This document shows, in pieces, positions 28,668-38,232 of a DNA stretch of 64,000 bases (its first letter is position 1; each line of letters starts with the position of its first letter). A model generated the notes under the pieces. That model searched no databases and was not told where the DNA came from. It saw nothing but the letters and a program-made list of their open reading frames with translations. The translations under genes were made by a program, and so were the position numbers. The stretch comes from an uncultured Clostridia bacterium (GTDB taxonomy: Bacteria; Bacillota; Clostridia; Christensenellales; Borkfalkiaceae): contig CANQKF010000001.1 in NCBI GenBank assembly GCA_947624445.1, forward strand, positions 1 to 64,000, read 5' to 3'.

Positions 28668-28726
28668 GGAAAGAACCTGCTCGGAACTGCCAATCGGACT
28701 CGCCGCGGATGATTCCCGAGGTTTAG

Positions 28727-29221
28727 TTACTGACAGTCGGCAACCTCAACGACGTACCAGTCGCCCTCAACGCGGACGATTTTGCCGATTGTCGTGGTCT
28801 CCTCGGTCGCGGACGCCACGGCATTGAGCTTCGTGGAGCCTTCCTTGACTTCGACCACGCCGCCGACTTTGAGCTGCGCGGACGCGCCCTCGTCAAAGGC
28901 TTCCTTCGTGACGGAGAAGTAGTCCTTGGGAGTGAGGCGATAGCCACGGATAGGCGTACCCTTCTCGTTGATGAACTCGCTCAGCCCATAGTAATCCTTT
29001 CTCTTGATGACTTCGGGCGTAGCCACGAGCGCGAGGTCGCGGAGTGGCGTGTTCTTCTGGGGGACGGTACCGGTGCGGAGTTCGCGCTCGCCCTCGATGA
29101 AGGCGCCGATCGCGAGGACGTTGCCGTTCTCGATGTCGCCATCATACATAAGTGATACGAGGTCCTTGCCCTCGATGGTGCCGGACATATTGTCTGTTCT
29201 CACACATGCGTATTTTGTCAT
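28727..29221 (-). CDS. Possible capsid decoration/head protein (164 aa)
   Basis: ORF between protease and MCP. Confidence 0.5.
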   Translation of the reverse strand: MTKYACVRTDNMSGTIEGKDLVSLMYDGDIENGNVLAIGAFIEGERELRTGTVPQKNTPLRDLALVATPEVIKRKDYYGLSEFINEKGTPIRGYRLTPKDYFSVTKEAFDEGASAQLKVGGVVEVKEGSTKLNAVASATEETTTIGKIVRVEGDWYVVEVADCQ

Positions 29222-29245
29222 ATTGCATTTTCTCCTTGTATTTTT

Positions 29246-30808
29246 TTATTCTTTGCGAAGATAGCGAGCCATGAACTCGTCCTCTTCCTCTTTACGGGTG
29301 GATTTCTTCTCGCTGAAACCGACGGGGATTCTGATTGAATCCACGGATTTCTTAGCGGGCTTCCCTGTTGCATACTTCCCGCGGATAGCATACAGCTTCT
29401 CCGTGAGAGTGTCCTCGCTTTCGAAGGTCATCGCGTCGCGCATGACAACCTGATATTCCTCGATCTCAGCGAGATCCGAGAACTTCTCGAGAATTGCCGC
29501 ATACGACTTGCGCTTGTCATCTTCGATTCTGTCTGCCTTGTACTTCTCGAGGGCGGCATAGCGAGCTTGATTGTCCGCGAGTTTGTCCTCGTCTTCCTTG
29601 GTGAGCCACACGAGACGGACATGCTCACCAGCATCGGTGGCAAGAACCGCCTTGTTCTCTTCGTTGAGCGTATAGGGGATGCGAATTGTTTCTTTGTTCT
29701 CCTCTACGCCGTCGACGCCGAAATGATGCCGCACGTACACATATTCATTGTCAAAGTCAATCAGACAATACCATGAATACGAAGCATGATCATAAGCGTC
29801 GAGCGCGTGAAGCGCATCCCAAAGCGCGTCACATCTCTCTTGGTATGTCGTCCTGATGGCATACGTAATCGGCTCATCCTCGGATGCGGGTTCCTCGGCT
29901 TCGGCGCCGTCAGAAGGTTCTGCGGCAGGCTCCGCAACGTCGGTCGTCTCGTCGGCAGTAGCATCTTCATGCTCTTCTGCTGAAAAGTAGACTTCTTTGA
30001 TTTTGTCGCGCAGCTCGTCTTCCGTCATTCCCTCGGTGACTTCAAAGGATAATGCTGTGTCTTCTGCCATGCCAAACCCCAGCAAAATCTTTTTGATAGT
30101 TTCCGCTTCCATCTTTCCTCCTTTCACGACGTTTTCCGCCGAGTAATTTTTGGTAAATTGCTCCTTAAACTCCGCGAAGAGTTCCGTCCACGTTCTCCCC
30201 TCTGCGAACTTGTACGGCTCAACTCTCGCGGACTTAAAGCATGGTGTAACGTTCTTGCTCTTGTCGTCACTCTTTCCGAGCAGGCAGAGAGCAGAGAACT
30301 GAAATCCCTTGACGTCCAAAAACTCACCTTCTTTCTTGGTTTCAAGGGGAAGGATTTCCATACTCTGTGAGAAGAATATGTCCTCGTTGTACTTGGCATC
30401 AAGCAGCTCGGGGTATCTTCCCGTCCAGAGGATGATATCGGCAACCAGATATGTCTGTTTCGCGCCGTTCTCTTCCACTTCCTCATAGTGGACGTCTTCC
30501 TGTGCGGGAACAGTCCCGTAAGGAATGGTGATGTTTGTGAAATGATAGTCGCCGTTCTCGTCTTTATTGAGCGAGACGTCGTGTCCCCCCATTCTGATAT
30601 TCCCGTCTTCGTCGACGAAGATGTGTCCAACGACTGGGATGTTGAACAACGTGGGGAGTGCGTTGTCAACGGCATTTTTGGATAGAATTGTCCTGTTCCC
30701 GTTTTTCCCAAGTGCCAACACGTAACACTTGCAAAGCGTGAGTTGGTCATTGATTGGCTTGACGGGGACTATTTTGCTTGTGAAGTCTATCTTGATGATT
30801 TCATCCAT
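29246..30808 (-). CDS. Prohead protease/scaffold-type protein
   Basis: 520 aa; VVGHIFVDEDGNIRMGGHDV... protease-like N-terminus and acidic, scaffold-like middle (EEHEDATADETTDVAEPAAEPSDGAEAEEP). Confidence 0.55.
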   Translation of the reverse strand: MDEIIKIDFTSKIVPVKPINDQLTLCKCYVLALGKNGNRTILSKNAVDNALPTLFNIPVVGHIFVDEDGNIRMGGHDVSLNKDENGDYHFTNITIPYGTVPAQEDVHYEEVEENGAKQTYLVADIILWTGRYPELLDAKYNEDIFFSQSMEILPLETKKEGEFLDVKGFQFSALCLLGKSDDKSKNVTPCFKSARVEPYKFAEGRTWTELFAEFKEQFTKNYSAENVVKGGKMEAETIKKILLGFGMAEDTALSFEVTEGMTEDELRDKIKEVYFSAEEHEDATADETTDVAEPAAEPSDGAEAEEPASEDEPITYAIRTTYQERCDALWDALHALDAYDHASYSWYCLIDFDNEYVYVRHHFGVDGVEENKETIRIPYTLNEENKAVLATDAGEHVRLVWLTKEDEDKLADNQARYAALEKYKADRIEDDKRKSYAAILEKFSDLAEIEEYQVVMRDAMTFESEDTLTEKLYAIRGKYATGKPAKKSVDSIRIPVGFSEKKSTRKEEEDEFMARYLRKE

Positions 30809-30820
30809 TCCCGTCCCTCC

Positions 30821-31057
30821 TTAAAGTCGAAGCACCTGTTCGCGCACGATGGTTATGTTGTCACCAGCCGCTTCGAGAAGTCCGCCGAGAACGTTAATAA
30901 GCTCGGGAGACTCTGGGAAGCTGTAAAGGTGGATATCGTACCCGCCATCCGCGTTATTAACAGTCACGTACTCTTCCGCGCACGCAAACCCGCTCTCGCG
31001 AAGTGCATCAGCTATTGGTTTTTCCTGTATTTTGATATAAAAATTTGCCTGTTCCAT
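30821..31057 (-). CDS. Small hypothetical protein (78 aa)
   Basis: ORF between portal and protease genes. Confidence 0.5.
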   Translation of the reverse strand: MEQANFYIKIQEKPIADALRESGFACAEEYVTVNNADGGYDIHLYSFPESPELINVLGGLLEAAGDNITIVREQVLRL

Positions 31058-31068
31058 GTCGGTTTACC

Positions 31069-32568
31069 TCATCGATTGGCGTTCGTGTCATTTGCCCGTG
31101 TGTTCTCGCCAGACTTTGACAGGTCTTCATCTGCGCTCTCTGGTCTCCCAGCATCATCGGAAGCACCATTCGTATATGTACTCTTCAGCGGAGTGAGGCT
31201 ATCGAAGTCGAGAAGATTGTCCTCCATGTAGACCTGTCCCGCGATGTCGTACTGATGGATACCGAGCGCAGCGGCATATTGTGATTTCCCAAGCCCGAAC
31301 GCCGCGGCTTCCTTATAGTACTTGATGTACTCCTCGCGGTTGAAGACGGTGATGGGAAGAATTGTGATTTTGAACTTCGTAGCTCCAGAGAGAGCGATTT
31401 TCAGATACCTGTTGATACAGCGCTCAATCTGTTGCACCATGCCAAGCACATAGGTCTCGTCGTTCTTGACGGCGAGCTTGATGACTCCCGCGGTGTCATT
31501 GTCCTTGCCATGAAGCAAGCCAGACGTACCAGCGTTTGACCAGAAGTTTGAAACCGCTCTGCTAAGATCGTCGACATCCGATACGCCGCTCTTATTCTCG
31601 AAGGTGAACGTATCGAACTTGAACGGCGTAAGCGCAAGCCCGACATCGTCGCCAAGAGCGTTCGCGACGTGGTTATAATACTTCGTAACCATAGGCTCGT
31701 CCATGAGCGGATTGCCCTTGTCGTCCACGGGGATTTGCCCCGCGAGCATCTTATAGTTCTTCAGCTCCGTCGCCGTTTCTTGAAGCTCTTCCGTATTCGC
31801 GATGGTATAAAGTGACGGCATCACCGCCGCGAAGGGCGGTATTGTGTAATCGAGGACTGAACTGTCCCCTTTGACGCAGATGGAGATGTCAAGCGGCACC
31901 TCCTGCCATTGGTCCCCCGTCGCGAGATAGTCGTTGTACATCTTCGTGAACTCGGGTGGATAAAACTCCAGTTTGCTTGCGATCTTGGTCATATCGACCT
32001 TATACACGAAGCACCCGTCGCAAATCGCCGTAATTTTGCAATAGTCGGGGTCAATCTTCTGTATAAATGCGGAATTGCTGTCTGTGAGCCACACGCCGTA
32101 AAATGCCCCTTCGCGAAGCGCTATGAGCTGAACCCACCGCACAACATACGGCACGTTGATAAGCTCAAGCACTCTGGCGGCTTTACGGAAGTTCTTCTTG
32201 AAATTGTCTTTAACATCGTCTTTGCTGAATCCGAGCGGTGAAATCACATAGGCGCCGACGTACAGCCCAGCGTAGTAGTTAAGAAGCCTGTTATAGTGCA
32301 TCGACGACACATACATGTAGTTCGATGCGTTACGCAAGCTCTTTTCGTTGGTGTCCGTCGTAGGATTTTTCAGCCAAGAGAGGATGTTCTCCTTTGAGTA
32401 GACGGAGAAGTTGCTACTCTTTTTCGACGATGGATCTCTGGGATTGTACGTAAGCTGGCGTACCATCTCCCGCATGTACCACAACGGAACATTGACATAC
32501 TGCGCATCGTTCGAATGGCTTTGAGTACCGCGTTTCTGTCCTTGGTTCCGGTTCCGATGTTTCGCCAT
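31069..32568 (-). CDS. Portal protein
   Basis: 499 aa; follows TerL; portal-like sequence (NYYAGLYVGAYVISPLGFSKDDV...). Confidence 0.8.
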   Translation of the reverse strand: MAKHRNRNQGQKRGTQSHSNDAQYVNVPLWYMREMVRQLTYNPRDPSSKKSSNFSVYSKENILSWLKNPTTDTNEKSLRNASNYMYVSSMHYNRLLNYYAGLYVGAYVISPLGFSKDDVKDNFKKNFRKAARVLELINVPYVVRWVQLIALREGAFYGVWLTDSNSAFIQKIDPDYCKITAICDGCFVYKVDMTKIASKLEFYPPEFTKMYNDYLATGDQWQEVPLDISICVKGDSSVLDYTIPPFAAVMPSLYTIANTEELQETATELKNYKMLAGQIPVDDKGNPLMDEPMVTKYYNHVANALGDDVGLALTPFKFDTFTFENKSGVSDVDDLSRAVSNFWSNAGTSGLLHGKDNDTAGVIKLAVKNDETYVLGMVQQIERCINRYLKIALSGATKFKITILPITVFNREEYIKYYKEAAAFGLGKSQYAAALGIHQYDIAGQVYMEDNLLDFDSLTPLKSTYTNGASDDAGRPESADEDLSKSGENTRANDTNANR

Positions 32569-34349
32569 TACTTACCTCCTTTGTCTTTTCTGCCGAATTT
32601 CGGCGTTCTGAAATAGAGCGTCAAGTTCTCCATCTTGTTCTTGGAGGATGTTGCACGTTCCCTTTCAATTTGTTTTGCAACGTATATGTTGTAGCTCAAG
32701 CTACTGTAACGGTCTTTGCGCATACCAGATTTCTCTTTGACGCGCACGACGCCATTCTTCGCCTCGTACTCGAGGTTGATCAGCTCGTTGACGAGAAGCG
32801 TCGTATGGATATACGGAAGCTTCAAGGCGACCTGATCCTGCGGAGATAGCGTACCATAGCTCTTGATGCTGCCTTCAAGCGCCTCATCCGCGTCGTACTC
32901 CGAAATGAGGAACTTGACATGCCCTTGGTTGAGTTCCTCGCGCAACCCGAGAGCGCACCGTGAGTTGAACTCTGGAGCGCCGCGGATTGCCCAAATCACC
33001 TTGGGCGCCCCTTGGGTGGTACACCGTTTGGCAACCTCGTCATCGTTGCAGCATGACAAGGCGCCGAACGCTTCACCTGTGGTTTGGTCGTAGATGTCTC
33101 CCATCAATAGATCTGTCACAGGAAGACCGATGCCGTTACTATCGATTACGAGATAATCGCAATCGAAGTCAGAGAATAGACGCCTTATGGCCAGTGCTTG
33201 GTCGTCGGCGCGCAGGCCTTCGTTGTTCTCCGTGTACACTATGTTCTTGATGTACCGCCCGCCGTATGGGGCCGGCAGCATCTGATTGATGAAGATTGAA
33301 GTCGCGTCGTTCTTATTTTTCGCAGACGACATGAGCGCAATGTCCGCGGATAGAATCCGTATCTCCCCCTCTTTCTTCGGGGGGATGCGGAGTGCCTTAT
33401 CTGGGAAACGCTGTGTGATTGCCCGAGGATAGAACGGACGACGAATGACCCTGTTCTTGTCCACCTCGTCGTACTTGTATAGCCCGCTTGAGGCTTGCGA
33501 CCAGAACAGAGCCTGCATTTCCATGTAGAATTGCAATTCGTTGAAGTCGCTCTCAGACATTTCGTCCTCAATGCGGTCACGGTCAAGTAGGTCTTCCTTG
33601 ATGGCAAGCTGATACGGCATCGCACAGCAGAAATAACTTCTGCCGCGAATCATATTAACGACATAGGACCTGACTTGTTCGTAACTCCAATGCCCTTCGT
33701 ACCAGCAACTGCTTGCATACAATTCCTTCGTCCTCTCCTTGGGATACCCTGCGTATTCTGGCCTATCGAGATACCCCGGGTGGCGGGGGGCGGTCAGGAA
33801 CTTCTTGAGAACCATGTCGATCACCACCTTATCCAGCAGGCGGAACTCATCCACTATTAAGATGGTGGCTCTGTTATGTCGTGCGCTATCGGACGCCGTG
33901 ACAACCTTGATGATTGAACCGTTTCGAAATGAGAGGAATGATTCTGCTTGATTGATTTTCACATCAGCAACCTCGAGACGGAGATTTGCCGACTCTGGCA
34001 TCAAGATGGTCTGTATCTTCGTGATAACCTCAACCGCTTGTCCCCTCGTTTTGGAGGCGAGACAAATTGTTGAGCCGGGGTAAAGGATACAATAGCAGGC
34101 GCAAAAAACGGCGAGAAGGAACGATTTTCCCCCGCCGCGGCTTGCTAAGTATATGGAATTTACCTTCCGAAACATCTCAAAGAGGATTATCTGCTGGAAC
34201 CTCTTGAGGGTAAGCCCAAGATAGTCCCTTGCAAACCTATGCGGATTCGCCCTGTAAAACGCCGCCCATGCAGCCACGCCGTCCATGACCCGCTTCCGTT
34301 TTTCCAGTTTGATTTCGGCATCTGTCTTCTTAACCTCTGCTGGCGTCAT
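32568..34349 (-). CDS. terL: Terminase large subunit
   Basis: 593 aa; Walker A-like SRGGGKSF, VDEFRLL Walker B, nuclease Asp motifs. Confidence 0.9.
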   Translation of the reverse strand: MTPAEVKKTDAEIKLEKRKRVMDGVAAWAAFYRANPHRFARDYLGLTLKRFQQIILFEMFRKVNSIYLASRGGGKSFLLAVFCACYCILYPGSTICLASKTRGQAVEVITKIQTILMPESANLRLEVADVKINQAESFLSFRNGSIIKVVTASDSARHNRATILIVDEFRLLDKVVIDMVLKKFLTAPRHPGYLDRPEYAGYPKERTKELYASSCWYEGHWSYEQVRSYVVNMIRGRSYFCCAMPYQLAIKEDLLDRDRIEDEMSESDFNELQFYMEMQALFWSQASSGLYKYDEVDKNRVIRRPFYPRAITQRFPDKALRIPPKKEGEIRILSADIALMSSAKNKNDATSIFINQMLPAPYGGRYIKNIVYTENNEGLRADDQALAIRRLFSDFDCDYLVIDSNGIGLPVTDLLMGDIYDQTTGEAFGALSCCNDDEVAKRCTTQGAPKVIWAIRGAPEFNSRCALGLREELNQGHVKFLISEYDADEALEGSIKSYGTLSPQDQVALKLPYIHTTLLVNELINLEYEAKNGVVRVKEKSGMRKDRYSSLSYNIYVAKQIERERATSSKNKMENLTLYFRTPKFGRKDKGGK

Positions 34350-35494
34350 TCTTCATCACCGCCCTCTCCGCCTTCGTTGTCGTCTCGTTTGCTGCTGTAT
34401 CTGTCGAGCAAAGACATATCAACGGCATCTTCGTCCGCCTCGTATGTCGGCGGCTTGACGGTATACTTCTCAAGCTCCTCGCGGTATGCCGCCTCGTTAT
34501 CATTAGTGACGTGAACGAGGTTGCACAGATGCCCAAGGAACCATGTATCGATGTATTTTGCAATCCCGTCGACATCTTTCCACTCCTCATCCGCTTCTCC
34601 GACGGGGCGCTCGTTCTCATACATCTTGATGAGTGTGCCGAACGTCTCTTGGTCTGCGAAATCATCGGTGGGATTTTGACGCGGTTGCAGGTTGCAGGCG
34701 CCGAGCAAATCTTGGAACGCCTTCATGGCGTCCGCGACTTTGCCATTCCCTTGCTGCGCCTTCTGAACGTTAAGCTGCGCGAGACAGATCATGCGGATAA
34801 GCTCTTCCTGAGCCTTTGACTTGCACTCTACGCGCGAGCGCCAATCCTTTTCTTGCTCTTGGAGCCATTCATAGTCCTCTGGTTTAAGCCCGAATCCCCA
34901 GTTCTTTGTCATCTCCCTCGTGACCTCGAACGTGCCTTCCTCTGCCTCGCTTGCACGAGATACGATGTCGTTCATAGTGTTGATACGCGACGCCTCTCCC
35001 GACTCGTATTTCACCGTGTCGAGGAAGTTGCGCCCCCGCATCATCACCTGCTTAGTGTTCAGCTTCGACGGATAGAGAGAAAGTCTCGACCTCGTCGATG
35101 GAATATATCCCGCCGTCATTGAGGACGCCTCGATGTCGTAGGGATAGTCGAACGTTGCGCACCAATGGCGCAAAGCGTGTTCTTCGTTGCCGCTGTAGAA
35201 ATCTACGAGAGCGGCATATATCGTCTCGGCACACTCCTTGCACACTGGGAGATAGCCGTTATTGCCCCTCCATAAAATGGAATTGCTTGCCTTGTAAAAG
35301 TTCCTGTCCTGTGTGCCGTATGACTTCCCGCAACACGTACAATAGTACTCCCGCGAGCTGCGTCTTTCTTGCACGGGGATTTTCGGCATTTGGAAATCCT
35401 TGTTTACCTTGATCGGGGCATAGCGCATTATCTTTACCTGTTCGAGCAATGAGCCGCCAAGCGGCTTTCCGCCCCCAGGTTTCAATTCACTCAT
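34346..35494 (-). CDS. Putative terminase small subunit-like/zinc-ribbon protein
   Basis: 382 aa; CTCCGKSYGTQDRNFYKASN...VCKECAETIY zinc-binding; directly upstream of TerL. Confidence 0.55.
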   Translation of the reverse strand: MSELKPGGGKPLGGSLLEQVKIMRYAPIKVNKDFQMPKIPVQERRSSREYYCTCCGKSYGTQDRNFYKASNSILWRGNNGYLPVCKECAETIYAALVDFYSGNEEHALRHWCATFDYPYDIEASSMTAGYIPSTRSRLSLYPSKLNTKQVMMRGRNFLDTVKYESGEASRINTMNDIVSRASEAEEGTFEVTREMTKNWGFGLKPEDYEWLQEQEKDWRSRVECKSKAQEELIRMICLAQLNVQKAQQGNGKVADAMKAFQDLLGACNLQPRQNPTDDFADQETFGTLIKMYENERPVGEADEEWKDVDGIAKYIDTWFLGHLCNLVHVTNDNEAAYREELEKYTVKPPTYEADEDAVDMSLLDRYSSKRDDNEGGEGGDEE

Positions 35495-35519
35495 TATGCT
35501 TCCTCCTTATCTCCCTCAG

Positions 35520-36509
35520 TCAAAACAAACCCTCGACGGCATCATCTTCCTCGCGCACAATATAGAAATTCATCGTTGTACTCGAGTCTTCATGCCCAAG
35601 AAGCTGTCTGACCGCCTCGACGTCCTTCCCATCTTCGACCACGGCTTGTGTCGCACGAGACGCGCGAAGCGTATGCGGATGGACACTTCTCCCGACGATC
35701 GGTGATATTGTATTTGTGAACCAGTTGTTGAAGGTCGTCTCACCTATCTGCCTTACGCCACCGCCGTACTTAGTCACAAACATGTACGGACAATCGTCAT
35801 CGCCGCGGATGGCGAGCCATTGCTTCATGGCATCCATGGCTTCCTCGCCAAAGGCAAGGCGACGTATCTTTCCCCCCTTGCAGCGAATTGGCTTCGTGTA
35901 ATAGACCTTGACCTCTTCGGTGGCGTCGCAATCCCCGCCGTCCACCGGACGCTTTTTTATAATGGGCGGCAGGGCAACGATGTCTTTTGTAACCTGTCTG
36001 CTCTCCTCTCTGCGGCAACCCGCCTCAAAGGTGAACAACACATACGCGAGCATCTGATATTCGTTCATACTTCTGAGCGTATCAACCAGATGGCGAAATT
36101 CCTCTTTTGTGAGAGGAATTTTCTCGCGAACGATATTTTTCGGAGGTCTTTTTATCGATTTGTTGATGAAGTTTCGGAACGTGGGATAGTCATCATGGTA
36201 ATATATTTCGATATACCCATTGAGTGACGAGATCGCTGCCCGCTTGTTGTTCGTGTCCGCGGACGAGCATCCGCGGTTCACCATCCAGTTCTGAAACCTC
36301 TTATATTCAAGCGGCTTGATGTCGATCTGCCGCTTGTTGTTTAGATTGTCTTTCACCCACACAAACCAAATCTTGAGGTTTGACTCGTAGGCTTTCTTGG
36401 ATTTTGGGGAAAGCTCTACGGAATCAGCCAAGAAGGATTGCAGGATGTCGCGATTGAACTCGCACACTTCTTCCCATTGTTCTTGCGTTACCGCATTAAG
36501 CTTTTTCAT
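35520..36509 (-). CDS. Tyrosine recombinase/integrase
   Basis: 329 aa; C-terminal HTLRASRATQAVVEDGKDVEAVRQLLGHEDSSTTMNFYI (R..H..Y box). Confidence 0.9.
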   Translation of the reverse strand: MKKLNAVTQEQWEEVCEFNRDILQSFLADSVELSPKSKKAYESNLKIWFVWVKDNLNNKRQIDIKPLEYKRFQNWMVNRGCSSADTNNKRAAISSLNGYIEIYYHDDYPTFRNFINKSIKRPPKNIVREKIPLTKEEFRHLVDTLRSMNEYQMLAYVLFTFEAGCRREESRQVTKDIVALPPIIKKRPVDGGDCDATEEVKVYYTKPIRCKGGKIRRLAFGEEAMDAMKQWLAIRGDDDCPYMFVTKYGGGVRQIGETTFNNWFTNTISPIVGRSVHPHTLRASRATQAVVEDGKDVEAVRQLLGHEDSSTTMNFYIVREEDDAVEGLF

Positions 36510-36527
36510 TGCTCCCCTCTCTGTGTC

Positions 36528-36806
36528 TTATTCCTTTCTTGTGTTGAGCATCTCCGACGGGGTGAACTTTACGAAGTCACGCGCCGGCTTTGTTACGACC
36601 TCGCCAGTTGCGGGGTGTCTGACCCGCTTCGGCTTTGCGGTCTTGTGCTTGAAAGCGCCGAAGCCGGGGATTGTGAGATCTTCGCCTTCCACGAAGACGA
36701 CAGTACCGAGGTACTCGAAGATGTCTCTAACGATTTGGTCGGCAGATTTGTATGTAATGCCATACGCCTCCGCGAACCCTCTTCCGAATTGTTTCCTGTT
36801 TACCAT
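36528..36806 (-). CDS. HU/IHF-family DNA-binding protein
   Basis: 92 aa; VEGEDLTIPGFGAFKHKTAKPKRVRHPATGEVVTKPARDFVKFTPSEML. Confidence 0.9.
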   Translation of the reverse strand: MVNRKQFGRGFAEAYGITYKSADQIVRDIFEYLGTVVFVEGEDLTIPGFGAFKHKTAKPKRVRHPATGEVVTKPARDFVKFTPSEMLNTRKE

Positions 36807-36836
36807 TCCTTTTCTTCCTTATATCCTTATTTTCTC

Positions 36837-38051
36837 TTACACTTTGAGATTGTACTGTTCCACGATGCCACGCCCCGCTTCAAGGAAGAAGAGCAACGCA
36901 CCCGGGTTCGATGTTTTGCCGAGTTGAAGCGCGTAGTCGTCGATGCCGATGATGGATGGGATGCTTACGACCTCGCGGTTTCTGCCTACGGTCTCTGCGC
37001 TGAAGTGGTGTTTGTGGGCGCCGACAAGAATGTCGACCATGACGTCATATGTGTTGCTGAACGTCCGCAGCGCGGACTCCATGTTCTTCACCTCTCCATG
37101 GATGCCGAGAACGTTGTACCCACAGATTGAGTCGAAAATCAGCCCGCTTTCGTTCGTATGGAATGTGAAGTTTGGATTGCCGTGCAGGCGCACCTTAATG
37201 AACTCGTTCACCACGGTACTCATGTTCTCGTCGGTGAACGTACCCTTCGGCTGGTTGATGAGACGAAGTTCGCTGTGGTTGCCCTTCACCGTATAGAAAT
37301 CGACGTGTACATACCGCGAAAGCTCGTTCAGCCAGTTGCAGATATACTCAGCGTATTTCACCGTCGACTCGACGATGCCGTAACGGAGCTTCATAAGCTG
37401 CGACACGCGGAGGATGCCGTCGATTTCGTCCCCGAGGGAGAAGACGCGAATGTTCGTCAAGCCCTTCGAAACGATAATGTCGATTGTCTGCGTCAGTAGA
37501 GACGACATTCTATCCTCGAAAATCTCAGGAGTGTACTCATTGATGATGTCACCAAAGAGTCCTTTGATGCAAAATTCCGCCCCATAGTGCGTGTCCGCGA
37601 AGCACAACACGGCTTCCCTGTCGCCCTCAACCGGCGTGATATAACGCGGGATAGTGAGCGGTTGCAACTCTCTCACGGCGTCGCAAATCTTCTCACAGAT
37701 CAGCTCGTCGCGAGACTGTTCTCTGAGCCAGCGGTTGTACTCCAGCTTCTCGTCACGCAGCTTTTGACGTTCGAGGAGAAGCCCTCTTCTTTGGTCGCGG
37801 AGAATCCCAGAGTATGCTTCGCTCGTGAGGTCCTTGAAAACATTCGCCTCGTAGAACCTTTTCGCTTGCGAGTACGGCTTGCGATACGCGGATTCATTCC
37901 GATACTCGCTGTCGTCCTCGCGGAACTCTTTATTGATGAGGTCGGCGATTTGGTCCCAGCTCAGATCCAGCTCCCCCGAATCCTTCGCTTGTCCGAGGCG
38001 CCAGATGTACTGTTCCTCGTTCTCGCCTTCCAATTTATGAGTGTCTATCAT
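36837..38051 (-). CDS. Metallophosphoesterase
   Basis: 404 aa; FADTHYG...SLGDEIDG...VKGNHSE...GIHGEV calcineurin-like motif series. Confidence 0.8.
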   Translation of the reverse strand: MIDTHKLEGENEEQYIWRLGQAKDSGELDLSWDQIADLINKEFREDDSEYRNESAYRKPYSQAKRFYEANVFKDLTSEAYSGILRDQRRGLLLERQKLRDEKLEYNRWLREQSRDELICEKICDAVRELQPLTIPRYITPVEGDREAVLCFADTHYGAEFCIKGLFGDIINEYTPEIFEDRMSSLLTQTIDIIVSKGLTNIRVFSLGDEIDGILRVSQLMKLRYGIVESTVKYAEYICNWLNELSRYVHVDFYTVKGNHSELRLINQPKGTFTDENMSTVVNEFIKVRLHGNPNFTFHTNESGLIFDSICGYNVLGIHGEVKNMESALRTFSNTYDVMVDILVGAHKHHFSAETVGRNREVVSIPSIIGIDDYALQLGKTSNPGALLFFLEAGRGIVEQYNLKV

Positions 38052-38130
38052 ATTCCCTCCTTGATGTGTTTGCCTCTCAAAGTGGGCGCCCTTTCCATTT
38101 CTCTTCCTATACGGTCGCGTTTTTCAATTT

Positions 38131-38158
38131 TTGCTATTGTCTAAATATGACGTATAGT
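38131..38158 (+). promoter_or_regulatory. Promoter-like/operator site 1 (TTGCTA-16-TATAGT) with shared 20-nt core
   Basis: TTGTCTAAATATGACGTATA at 38137-38156, identical to the cores at 42908-42927 (-) and 49149-49168 (+). Confidence 0.6.
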
Positions 38159-38232
38159 AGGGATTTTTTTGCCACCCGTCTAAAACGGATGGTGTACCGT
38201 GGAGCCGATTTTTTGTATGTTTTTGACGAAAA

